DNA of 64,000 nucleotides from positions 1 to 64,000 of the forward strand of contig PWFH01000053.1 in assembly GCA_003553795.1 (NCBI GenBank), read 5' to 3'. Below, one piece after another: positions 55,776 through 63,083 of the stretch (position 1 is the stretch's first letter; every line of letters starts with the position of its first letter). Both the position numbers and the translations under genes were made by a program. The notes beneath the pieces are model-generated. The model was not told the DNA's origin, made no database searches, and saw only the letters and a program-made list of their open reading frames with translations. Source of the DNA: Egibacter sp. (GTDB lineage: Bacteria; Actinomycetota; Nitriliruptoria; Euzebyales; Egibacteraceae).

Positions 55776-56012
55776 TCAGCCCTCGTCGCTGCGCTGGGCC
55801 GGCTCCGGGTAGAGGTGCCCGAGGGAGCCGGGCTCGACGCGGCTGGCCTCGATGAAGGCCTCGACGTCGCCCTCCCTGAGCCGGATGACGCGGCCGAACT
55901 TGTAGGCCGGCAGCTGCCCCTCGTCGATGAGGCGGTACAGCGTGCGGGAGGTGATGCCGAGCCGACGCGCGGCCTCTGCGGTGCTGAGCCAGATGATCTC
56001 TTGCTCTGCCAT
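55776..56012 (-). CDS. Excisionase-type HTH DNA-binding protein
   Basis: A 78-residue protein with a MerR/excisionase helix-turn-helix: WLSTAEAARRLGITSRTLYRLIDEGQLPAYKFGRVIRLREGDVEAFIEA. Actinobacteria use such small proteins (BldC relatives) as chromosomal regulators, and no phage genes are nearby, so it is probably not a true excisionase. It is divergent from the Tad operon and may regulate it. A TATGCT box lies 8 bases before its ATG, so the transcript may be leaderless. Confidence 0.82.
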   Translation of the reverse strand: MAEQEIIWLSTAEAARRLGITSRTLYRLIDEGQLPAYKFGRVIRLREGDVEAFIEASRVEPGSLGHLYPEPAQRSDEG

Positions 56013-56059
56013 AGGACATCAGCATACATCGTGTCGTCCACAGTGCCGAGGATTCCCGC

Positions 56060-56072
56060 TTGTCGTGGACAA
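56060..56072. promoter_or_regulatory. Inverted repeat TTGTC-GTG-GACAA between the HTH gene and the Tad operon
   Basis: Perfect 5-bp arms around GTG lie about 50 bp upstream of the HTH gene and in front of the pilus operon. It may be an operator for either. One strand reads TTGTCCACG, so similarity to a DnaA box is an alternative. Confidence 0.4.
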
Positions 56073-56126
56073 CCGTCCCGGCTACCGTCAGCGCCTCGCA
56101 GGTGACGGGGGACGCGGGGGCGGACG

Positions 56127-56972
56127 CTGGCGACGATCGATCGCACGACGGGCGCCGCTGCGGGCGGCGAGACGACCGCGCGCGGCGGTGATGCGGCACG
56201 GCCGCTGCGGCGGCGACGGAGGCTGCCCGGCAGCCGCGCGGTCGTCGGCGGCTTCCTCGTCGCCGCGGCCGCGGTGGCCGTCTTCGCCGCCTATCTCGAC
56301 GCCGCCGGCGGGCCCGACCGCGCGTGGGTCGTGGCCTCCGGCGAGATCGCCGTCGGCGAGCCCCTCGAGCTCTCCGACCTCGCCGTCGCGGCGGTCGACC
56401 TGCCGCCCGAGCTCGCCGGCCGCGCCTTCGACGACCCCGAGGCGCTCGTCGGCGCCGTCGCGCTCGCCCCGCTGTCGCGCTACGACCTCGTGCTCGCGAG
56501 CCACGTCGCCGAGGGGCGCGGGGCGGTCGACCACGAGGAGCTCTCCTTCGCCATCGACGCCTCCCGCGCGGTCGGCGGGACGCTGCGCCGCGGCGACCGC
56601 GTCGACGTCGTCGCCGCCTACCGCGACGGCGACGGGCTCGCCGAGGTCATCGCCACCGACGTCGAGGTGCTCGACGCCGGCGAGGCCGACACGACGATCG
56701 GCACCGCCGGCGACCTCACGCTCACCGTCGGCGTCGCCGACCGCGCGGCGGTGCTCGCGGTCGCCCACGCGGTGAGCAACGCCGAGCTCCTCCTGGTGCG
56801 CACGACCGGGCGCGAGCCCGACGAGGCCGCGCCGACGCGCTTCCGTCCCGACCTCGACGAGGATCCGGCGGGCGCCGCCGGTCAGGACGGCACCGCCCCC
56901 GGGGCCGGGGAGGACGGCGCCGCCGACGAGGACGACGCCGAGGCGTCCGACCCCGGGGAGCCGGCCGGCTGA
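56127..56972 (+). CDS. cpaB: CpaB/RcpC-like Flp pilus assembly protein (start uncertain)
   Basis: A membrane-anchored protein with a basic segment, one helix (RAVVGGFLVAAAAVAVFAAYL) and a SAF domain (VVASGEIAVGEPLELSDLAVAAVDLP), the RcpC/CpaB plan, then an acidic tail. The first canonical start in frame is GTG 56274, which falls inside the membrane helix and would remove the anchor. The frame is open upstream to a TGA at 56103 but contains no ATG, GTG or TTG before 56274; CTG at 56127, with GGGGG 6 bases upstream, is my tentative start. Alternatively a GTG at 56102 in another frame plus a frameshift gives a natural N-terminus. It begins the Tad operon and overlaps cpaE by one base. Confidence 0.68.
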   Translation: MATIDRTTGAAAGGETTARGGDAARPLRRRRRLPGSRAVVGGFLVAAAAVAVFAAYLDAAGGPDRAWVVASGEIAVGEPLELSDLAVAAVDLPPELAGRAFDDPEALVGAVALAPLSRYDLVLASHVAEGRGAVDHEELSFAIDASRAVGGTLRRGDRVDVVAAYRDGDGLAEVIATDVEVLDAGEADTTIGTAGDLTLTVGVADRAAVLAVAHAVSNAELLLVRTTGREPDEAAPTRFRPDLDEDPAGAAGQDGTAPGAGEDGAADEDDAEASDPGEPAG

Positions 56973-58261
56973 TGGCCCGCGACCGCTTCGTCCTCGCCGG
57001 CCTCGCCCGGGCGCGCGCGCCGTGGTTCCGCGACGTCGCCGCCTGGAGCATGCAGGCCTCGCTGCCCGCGGAGTTCTCGAAGTGCGTCTCCGCCGAGGAG
57101 CTGCGCGCGCTGCTCGCGAGCGGCCGCCCGTTCAGCGCGGTGCTCCTCGACGCCGGCTTGCCGGCCACCGACCGCGACCTCCTCGCCGCGGTGCGCGATG
57201 CCGGGGTGGTGCCGATCGTCGTCGACGCCGCGGGGGTGACGCGCGGCTGGCACGAGCTCGGCGCCGTGGCGGTCCTGCCGGCCACCTTCGAGCGCGCCGA
57301 GCTCCTCGACGTCCTCGGCGCCTACGCGGCCCTCGTGCCCGCCGAGGACGCCACGCCCACCGAGACCGACGCCGCGGCCCCCGTCGAGGCGGCCGAGGCG
57401 CCGCTGGCCCTGGTCTGCGGGCCCGGCGGCACCGGCGCGTCGGTCAGCGCGATCGCCCTGGCCCAGGGGCTGGCCGCCGATGAGGCCACCGCCGGGCCGG
57501 TGCTGCTCGCCGACCTCTGCCGCCACGCCGAGCAGGCGATGCTCCACGACGCGCGCGACGTCGCCCCCGGGGTGCAGGAGCTCGTCGAGCTCCACCGCGG
57601 CGCACGCCCCGGCCGCCGGGAGGTGCACGCCCAGACCTTCCGGGTGCTCGAGCGGGGCTACCACCTGCTGCTCGGCCTGCGCCGCGCGCGCTACTGGCCC
57701 TCGATCCGCCCGCGGGCCTTCGCCGCGGCGCTGGCCTCGCTACGGCGCGACTTCGGGGTCGTCGTCTGCGACGTCGACGCCGACTTCGAGGGCGAGGCCG
57801 AGGGCGGCTCGCTCGACGTCGAGGAGCGCAACACCATGGCCCGGGCCGCCGCGGCGCACGCCGCCGTGGCCTTCGCGGTGGGCCGCGGCGACCTCAAGGG
57901 CCTGCACGCCCTCGGCCGCGTCGTCGGCGACCTGCGCGGGGTCGGCGTGCCCTCCTCGCGGATCGTCCCGGTGCTGTCGGTCGCGCCGCGCAGCCCCAAG
58001 GCGCGCGCCGGGCTCGCCCGCGCGCTCGGCGATCTCACCGACGGAGCCTGCGCGACCTCCCCGGTGTTCCTGCCGCGCCGCAGGGTCGAGGAGGCCCTCG
58101 TCGACGGCACCCCCCTGCCCGCGCCGCTGCCGGCCACCCTCGCCGGCGCCTTCACCGCGGCGCTCGCCGCTGCCCCCGCCGAGCCCGCCCCCACCGCCGA
58201 CGTGCCCGAGCGCGTCGAGCCCGGCTCGCTCGGAGCGTGGTCGGGCTCGCTCGAGGCGTAG
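56972..58261 (+). CDS. cpaE: CpaE/TadZ-like pilus localisation ATPase with altered P-loop
   Basis: A 429-residue protein of the MinD/ParA superfamily. An N-terminal receiver-like domain (about 1-120) precedes an ATPase domain whose P-loop reads GPGGTGAS (150-157) with Ala156 where the catalytic Lys would be, as in atypical TadZ proteins. LLADLCRHAEQAML and VVVCDVDADFEGE stand in the usual positions of the ATPase strands. It probably positions the Tad apparatus rather than hydrolysing ATP efficiently. The start overlaps the cpaB stop (TGATG). Confidence 0.82.
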   Translation: MARDRFVLAGLARARAPWFRDVAAWSMQASLPAEFSKCVSAEELRALLASGRPFSAVLLDAGLPATDRDLLAAVRDAGVVPIVVDAAGVTRGWHELGAVAVLPATFERAELLDVLGAYAALVPAEDATPTETDAAAPVEAAEAPLALVCGPGGTGASVSAIALAQGLAADEATAGPVLLADLCRHAEQAMLHDARDVAPGVQELVELHRGARPGRREVHAQTFRVLERGYHLLLGLRRARYWPSIRPRAFAAALASLRRDFGVVVCDVDADFEGEAEGGSLDVEERNTMARAAAAHAAVAFAVGRGDLKGLHALGRVVGDLRGVGVPSSRIVPVLSVAPRSPKARAGLARALGDLTDGACATSPVFLPRRRVEEALVDGTPLPAPLPATLAGAFTAALAAAPAEPAPTADVPERVEPGSLGAWSGSLEA

Positions 58262-58285
58262 GCCCCTCCGAGGAAGGAGCGCTGC

Positions 58286-59596
58286 GTGGTTGCCGAGGAG
58301 CTCTCCCCGCTGGCCGAGATCGAGCAGGAGGTGCAGGAGCGCGCCAAGCGCCTCGAGCTCGACCTCGCCGCCGATGGCGCGCAAGGCCAGCTGCGCCGCC
58401 TCGTCGACGAGGCCGTCGAGCGCTGGAGCGAGGACTACAAGCGCGGCCTGCGGGCCTTCGACCTCGCCGACCCCGAGGTCGTCGCGAGCCGCGCGCTGCG
58501 CAACCTCGCCGGCTACGGCCCGCTCGAGCCGCTGCTCGCCGACGACGACGTCTGGGAGGTGATGATCAACGCCCCCGACCAGATCTTCGTCAAGCGCCAC
58601 CGCGGGCAGAGCGGCTACCACGACGAGGTCTTCCACGACGACGAGCACGTCGTGCGCACGCTCACGAAGATCCTCGACGACGCCTCGACGGCGCACCGCA
58701 AGCTCGACCCCGCCGACGGGCTGCAGGACGCCCAGCTCGACAGCGGCGCCCGCCTGCACATCGTCCACCGCGACGTCGGCCGGGACGGCCACCTCGTCGT
58801 GAACATCCGCAAGTTCACCGGTGTGGCGTTCCGCACGCTGCCCGAGCTCGTCGACCGCGAGATGCTCAGCCCCGACGCCGCGGCGTTCCTGCGGGCCTGC
58901 GTGCAGGCGCGGCTGTCGATGGTCTTCGCCGGCGCGCCCGGCAGCGGCAAGACCACCCTGCTGTCGTGCTGCGCCGCCGAGCTCGACCCGACCCTGCGCG
59001 TCGTCATCGCCGAGGAGGTCTTCGAGGCCGACATCCCGCTGCCCAACGTCGCGTCGATGCAGACCCGCGCGGCGCGGCCCGACCGCCCCGAGGTCGACCT
59101 GCGCCGCCTCGTCGCGGGGTTCCTCCGCATGGCGCCGGACGTGGCGATCGTCGGGGAGGTGCGCGACCGGGAGGCGTTGCCGCTGCTTCTCACCCTGTCG
59201 TCGGGGGTGAAGGGCTTCACGACGATCCACGCCGGCTCGGCGCGCCAGGCGCTGACCCGGCTGCGCTTCATCTGCCAGCTCGCCGACACCTCCTCGGAGC
59301 TGCCGATGAGCGCGCTCAACACCCTCGTCTCCGAGGCCGTCGACGTCGTCGTCCACGCGCAGCGCCGCCGCGGCATCGTCGAGGTCGACGAGATCGTCTG
59401 CGTCGAGGACCTCCAGACCGGTGGGTCCTCCCCGGCGTTCACCGTGACCCCGGTGTTCGCGCGGGCGCGTCCCGGCGGCCCGCTGGCCTGGACCGGGCAG
59501 CTGCCGGTCCGCGCCGCCCGGGCCTTCGAGGAGGCGGCCCTCGACGTCCGCGCGCTGCTCGAGCGCGCCGGGTCGAGGGCCGAGGGCGTCGCGTGA
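58286..59596 (+). CDS. cpaF: Tad pilus assembly ATPase CpaF/TadA
   Basis: A 436-residue secretion ATPase that powers Flp pilus assembly. A helical N-terminus leads to the CpaF core: GYGPLEPLLADDDVWEVMIN, Walker A GAPGSGKT (216-223), Walker B DVAIVGEVRDRE and the His box GFTTIHAGSA. The GTG start has an excellent ribosome-binding site (GGAAGGAG, 6 bases upstream). It is followed by the two membrane platform genes tadB and tadC. Confidence 0.95.
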   Translation: MVAEELSPLAEIEQEVQERAKRLELDLAADGAQGQLRRLVDEAVERWSEDYKRGLRAFDLADPEVVASRALRNLAGYGPLEPLLADDDVWEVMINAPDQIFVKRHRGQSGYHDEVFHDDEHVVRTLTKILDDASTAHRKLDPADGLQDAQLDSGARLHIVHRDVGRDGHLVVNIRKFTGVAFRTLPELVDREMLSPDAAAFLRACVQARLSMVFAGAPGSGKTTLLSCCAAELDPTLRVVIAEEVFEADIPLPNVASMQTRAARPDRPEVDLRRLVAGFLRMAPDVAIVGEVRDREALPLLLTLSSGVKGFTTIHAGSARQALTRLRFICQLADTSSELPMSALNTLVSEAVDVVVHAQRRRGIVEVDEIVCVEDLQTGGSSPAFTVTPVFARARPGGPLAWTGQLPVRAARAFEEAALDVRALLERAGSRAEGVA

Positions 59597-59606
59597 GGAC
59601 GCGACG

Positions 59607-60491
59607 ATGATCGGCCTCGCCCTCGCGCTCGTCGCCGCCTACGGGGTCTTCCTCGTCTACACCCACGTGGCGCTCGGCTGGCGGGGCCTCGGGGTCGGTC
59701 CCGGGCTCGAGGCGCCCCGTCCGCGCCGGCACCGCGCGCGGGAGTTCCTCGTCCACGCCGGCCTCGAGCAGGTGCGCCTGCGCGAGCTGCTCGCCGTCGT
59801 CGCCGTCCTCGGCCTCGTCGGCGCAGCGGCTGGGGCGGCGCTCTTCGGTGGGATCGCGGCGCCGCTGCTCACCGGCCTCGCCGCGGCGGCGGTCCCGGTC
59901 GGCGCGGCGCGGGAGCGGCGGGCCCGCCGGCGGGCACAGGCCGCCGAGGCCTGGCCCCGCATGCTCGAGGAGATCCGCCTGGAGGCGACGACGCTCGGCC
60001 GCTCGGTGCCCCAGGCGCTGCTCACCGTCGGGTTGCGCGGCCCCGAGGAGCTGCGCCCGGCCTTCGCCGCCGCGCAGCGCGAGTGGCTCATCTCCACCGA
60101 CTTCGCCCGCACCGTCGTGGTGCTCAAGGACCGTCTCGCCGATCCGACCGCCGACGCGGTCTGCGAGACCCTCCTCGTCGCCCACGAGGTCGGCGGCAGC
60201 GACCTCGACCGCCGCCTCGCCGCCCTCGCCGAGGACCGCGTCGCCGACCTCGCCGGCCGCAAGGACGCCCGGGCCAAGCAGGCCGGCGCGCGCTTCGCCC
60301 GCGTCTTCGTCCTCGTCGTGCCCCTCGGCATGGCGCTGGCCGGCTGGAGCATCGGCGAGGGCCGGGCCGCCTACGCCACCCCGGCAGGCCAGGCCGGGGT
60401 GCTCGTCGGACTCGTCATCATGCTCGGGTGCTGGGTGTGGGCCGGGCGGATCATGCGCCTGCCCACCGAGCAGCGGGTCTTCCTGCGGTGA
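59607..60491 (+). CDS. tadB: Tad platform protein TadB (type II secretion F domain)
   Basis: A 294-residue inner-membrane protein with a first helix at the N-terminus, two helices around residues 56-95, the T2SSF cytoplasmic domain (LEEIRLEATTLGRSVPQALLTVGLRGPEELRPAF ... VVLKDRLADP) and two C-terminal helices (FVLVVPLGMALAGW; VLVGLVIMLGCWVW). It forms the platform with TadC. ATG 59607 lies 10 bases after cpaF; the stop overlaps tadC. Confidence 0.9.
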   Translation: MIGLALALVAAYGVFLVYTHVALGWRGLGVGPGLEAPRPRRHRAREFLVHAGLEQVRLRELLAVVAVLGLVGAAAGAALFGGIAAPLLTGLAAAAVPVGAARERRARRRAQAAEAWPRMLEEIRLEATTLGRSVPQALLTVGLRGPEELRPAFAAAQREWLISTDFARTVVVLKDRLADPTADAVCETLLVAHEVGGSDLDRRLAALAEDRVADLAGRKDARAKQAGARFARVFVLVVPLGMALAGWSIGEGRAAYATPAGQAGVLVGLVIMLGCWVWAGRIMRLPTEQRVFLR

Positions 60492-61393
60492 TCCGCCTCC
60501 TGCTGCCCGCCGGCCTCGCCCTCTGGGCGGGGGTGACGCTCCTGCTCTCGCAGCTGCGGTGGTTCGCCCGACCGAGCGTCGCCGAGCGCCTGCGCCCCTA
60601 CGCCCCCGGCGGCATGGCGCGGCCGGTGGGCCCAGGCGTGCTCAGCGTCGAGTCCTTCGCCGAGACGATCGCCCCGCTGTCGCGCACCGTCGGCGAACGC
60701 CTCGCGCGCCTGCTCGGCGTCGGTGAGGACCTCGAGCTGCGGCTGTGGCGCGTGCACTCCCCCCTCGACGTCACCGCCTTCCGGGTCCGCCAGATCGGCT
60801 GGAGCATCGCCGCGCTCGGGGCCGCCGGCCTGCTCGTCCTCGCGCTGCGCCCGACGGCGCCGCTGGCGGTGCTCCTGCTGCTCGGTGCGCCGCTGCTCGC
60901 GTTCCTGCTTGCCGAGCAGCGCGCCGCGCAGGCCTCCGAGCGCTGGCAGCGCCGGGTCTTCCTCGAGCTGCCGGTCGTCGCCGAGCAGATCGCGATGCTG
61001 CTGTCGGCGGGCTACTCGCTGTCGGGGGCGATCAACCGGGTCGCCGCGCGCGGGCAGGGCGCCTGCGCGGCCGACCTCGCGCGGGTCGCCGCGCAGGTCC
61101 GCCACGGACGGTCGGAGTCCGAGGCGCTGCGGGAGTGGGCGGCGGTAGCCCGCGTCGACGCGCTCGACCGCCTCGTCGCGGTCATGGCGCTCAACCGCGA
61201 GACGAGCGACCTCGGACGGCTGCTCAGCGAGGAGGCGCGCGCAGTGCGCGCGGATGTCCAGCGCGAGCTCGTCGCGACGATGGAGCGGCGCAGCCAGCAG
61301 GTCTGGATCCCCGTGACCGTCGCAACCCTGCTCCCTGGCGTGATCTTCATGCTCATCCCCTTCGTCGAGGCGGTCCGCTTCTTCGCCGAGTGA
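60488..61393 (+). CDS. tadC: Tad platform protein TadC (type II secretion F domain)
   Basis: A 301-residue membrane protein of the same superfamily as TadB: first helix at 1-20, paired helices around 106-145, the domain ELPVVAEQIAMLLSAGYSLSGAINRVAARG ... LSEEARAVRADVQRELVATMERRSQQVWIPV, and a last helix TVATLLPGVIFMLIPFVEAV. The GTG start (60488) overlaps the tadB stop as GTGA. Confidence 0.9.
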   Translation: MIRLLLPAGLALWAGVTLLLSQLRWFARPSVAERLRPYAPGGMARPVGPGVLSVESFAETIAPLSRTVGERLARLLGVGEDLELRLWRVHSPLDVTAFRVRQIGWSIAALGAAGLLVLALRPTAPLAVLLLLGAPLLAFLLAEQRAAQASERWQRRVFLELPVVAEQIAMLLSAGYSLSGAINRVAARGQGACAADLARVAAQVRHGRSESEALREWAAVARVDALDRLVAVMALNRETSDLGRLLSEEARAVRADVQRELVATMERRSQQVWIPVTVATLLPGVIFMLIPFVEAVRFFAE

Positions 61394-61503
61394 CGCCCCT
61401 GGATGGGGACGGGGGACTTGCCATCCTCTGACGCCTGCGTACCTTCTTCCTGGCCGTGCAGGGGGCACGGCCCGGCTGATGCCGAGGAGCACGGGGGAAG
61501 CAC

Positions 61504-61719
61504 GTGAACGCCTTAATGATCGTCATCGTCCTCATGCTGCGGGCCCGGGGGCTCGCGCTGCGCGACCGCCTCGCCGCCGAGCACGGGGAGGGCGTGATCT
61601 CCGCGGCGATCGCCGTGCTCATCATCGCGCTGCTCGGCGCGGCGATGTGGGCGGTCTTCAGCGGGATGATGACCGGGGCGACGACCCGCATCAACGACTC
61701 GGTCGAGTCGATCGGGTGA
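61504..61719 (+). CDS. Small pilin-like protein (probable Flp pilin)
   Basis: A 71-residue protein with a charged leader followed by one hydrophobic helix beginning after HGEGVISAAIAVLIIALLG, the arrangement of Flp prepilins: cleavage would follow a Gly just before the helix. The C-terminus is short and polar (TTRINDSVESIG). It is the only short pilin candidate in the operon. The start GTG is weakly supported by GGGGGAAG upstream. An alternative is a TadE-like minor component. Confidence 0.7.
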   Translation: MNALMIVIVLMLRARGLALRDRLAAEHGEGVISAAIAVLIIALLGAAMWAVFSGMMTGATTRINDSVESIG

Positions 61720-62099
61720 GCGCGCGCCTCGCCGCTGAGCGAGGCAGCGGGGTCCTCTCGGTCACGCTCGGCGTGGGCGTGGTGCTCACGCTGCTGCTCG
61801 TCGCCGCCCACCTCCTCACCCACCTCTACGCCACCTCGGTCGTCGAGGCGGCGGCCTATGACGCCGCCGTCGAGGCCGCCGGGGCCGCCGGCGACGTCGC
61901 CGCCGCCGAGGCCAGGGCGCGGGAGACGATGGGGCCCTTCGCCGCCTCGGCGACGTTTCACTGGTCGGCCGGTGAGGACGTCGTGGCCCTGCGCGTCGAG
62001 GCCGCCCGGCCCGGGCTCGTGCCGGCGCGCTTCGCCTCCTCGCTCGGCCTGGCCTCGATCGAGCGGGAGTTCCGCGTGCGCACGGAGCGGCTGCGGTGA
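61716..62099 (+). CDS. TadE-like pilus protein 1
   Basis: A 127-residue protein with a helix (about 10-35, RGSGVLSVTLGVGVVLTLLLVAAHLL) after a short N-terminus, then YATSVVEAAAYDAAVEAA, the characteristic TadE spacing, and a beta-rich domain. The GTG start (61716) overlaps the pilin stop, and the stop overlaps the next gene. It is probably a pseudopilin of the Tad pilus. Confidence 0.78.
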   Translation: MSARLAAERGSGVLSVTLGVGVVLTLLLVAAHLLTHLYATSVVEAAAYDAAVEAAGAAGDVAAAEARARETMGPFAASATFHWSAGEDVVALRVEAARPGLVPARFASSLGLASIEREFRVRTERLR

Positions 62100-62626
62100 G
62101 CGCGCGGTCGCTCGGGGCGCCGCCCCTGCGTGGTGGCGTGCGGCGTCTGCGTGTTGGCGTGCGGCGCCTGCGCGAGGACGACGCCGGCGCGGTCGCCGGC
62201 TGGGAGGCCCTGCCGTTCGGCTTCCTCGTCTTCATCGTCGGCGCCCTCGTCGCGGCCAACGCCTGGGCGGTCGTCGACGCGAAGATGGCGGTGACCGCGG
62301 CGGCGCGGGAGGGCGCGCGGGCCTTCGTCGAGGCCGGCGATGCCGCCTCGGCCCGTCCCGCGGCGGTCGCCGCGGCCGGTGCGGCGCTCGCCGCGCACGG
62401 TCGTGAGCCCGCAGGCGAGGTCGAGGTCGCCGGCTCCTTCACACGGTGCGCGACGGTGACGGTGACCGTCGGGCACACCGTCCCGGCGATCGCCCTGCCG
62501 TGGGTCGGTGGCTTCGGCGCGGGGGTGACCACCCGCGCCTCGCACGCGGAGGTCGTCGACCCCCTGCGCTCCGGCGTCGAGGGGGAGGCCGGAAGCGGTG
62601 GGGAGGTGATCTGCGATGGGCGCTGA
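62096..62626 (+). CDS. TadE-like pilus protein 2
   Basis: A 176-residue protein. An Arg-rich N-terminus contains a duplicated (R)GVRRLRx segment encoded by two 21-bp tandem repeats (62134-62175). A helix GWEALPFGFLVFIVGALVAANAWAVVDAKMAVTAAAREGARAFVEAGD follows the TadE consensus. A C-terminal region contains a Cys pair 2. The start overlaps the previous gene as GTGA and the end overlaps the next by 11 bases. Confidence 0.8.
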   Translation: MSARSLGAPPLRGGVRRLRVGVRRLREDDAGAVAGWEALPFGFLVFIVGALVAANAWAVVDAKMAVTAAAREGARAFVEAGDAASARPAAVAAAGAALAAHGREPAGEVEVAGSFTRCATVTVTVGHTVPAIALPWVGGFGAGVTTRASHAEVVDPLRSGVEGEAGSGGEVICDGR

Positions 62627-63083
62627 GGAGCGCGGGAGCGCGCTCATGCTCATGCCGGCGGCGGTCCTCGTCGTCATCGTGCTCTCGGCGATCGCCGTCG
62701 ACGGGGCGCTCGCGTTCATGGGGCGCCGGGAGCTCTCCGCGGCAGCGGCCGCGGCGGCCAACGACGCCGTCGTCGCCGCGCTCTCCGAGCGCGGCTTCTA
62801 CGAGGCGTGCGGCGACCTCAGCCTCGATCCCGCCGCAGCCCAGCGCGTCGCCGAGCGGACCTTCGCCCTGCGCGCCTCCGACGCCTACGCCCTCGAGTCC
62901 GTCGATGCTGCGGTCGGTGTCGCGCCCGGCGGAGGCGAGGTGCAGGTGCGGGTGGAGGCGACCGGCACCGTCGAGCGCGTCTTCACCCCGGCGTTGCTCG
63001 GCGGCGGCGCCCAGCGGGTGCGCGCCGCCGGCGAGGCCGTCGCCGAGCGCGCTGTCGACGCCACGGTGGAATGCCGGCGGTGA
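62616..63083 (+). CDS. TadG/TadE-like pilus-associated protein
   Basis: A 155-residue protein with ERGSALMLMPAAVLVVIVLSAIAVDGALAFMGRRELSAAAAAAANDAV near the start, the pattern of Flp-pilus TadG N-termini, and an extracytoplasmic Ala/Val-rich domain with two cysteines (ACGD, VECRR). GGGGAGG precedes the ATG by 10 bases. The last 199 bases overlap, on the other strand, the long 3' tail of the kinase frame. It is the last gene of the operon. Confidence 0.78.
   Translation: MGAEERGSALMLMPAAVLVVIVLSAIAVDGALAFMGRRELSAAAAAAANDAVVAALSERGFYEACGDLSLDPAAAQRVAERTFALRASDAYALESVDAAVGVAPGGGEVQVRVEATGTVERVFTPALLGGGAQRVRAAGEAVAERAVDATVECRR

Noticed and set aside
55776-56012. HTH gene as a prophage excisionase
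   Set aside because: No integrase, attachment-site repeats or phage genes are present nearby; BldC-like chromosomal regulators look the same.
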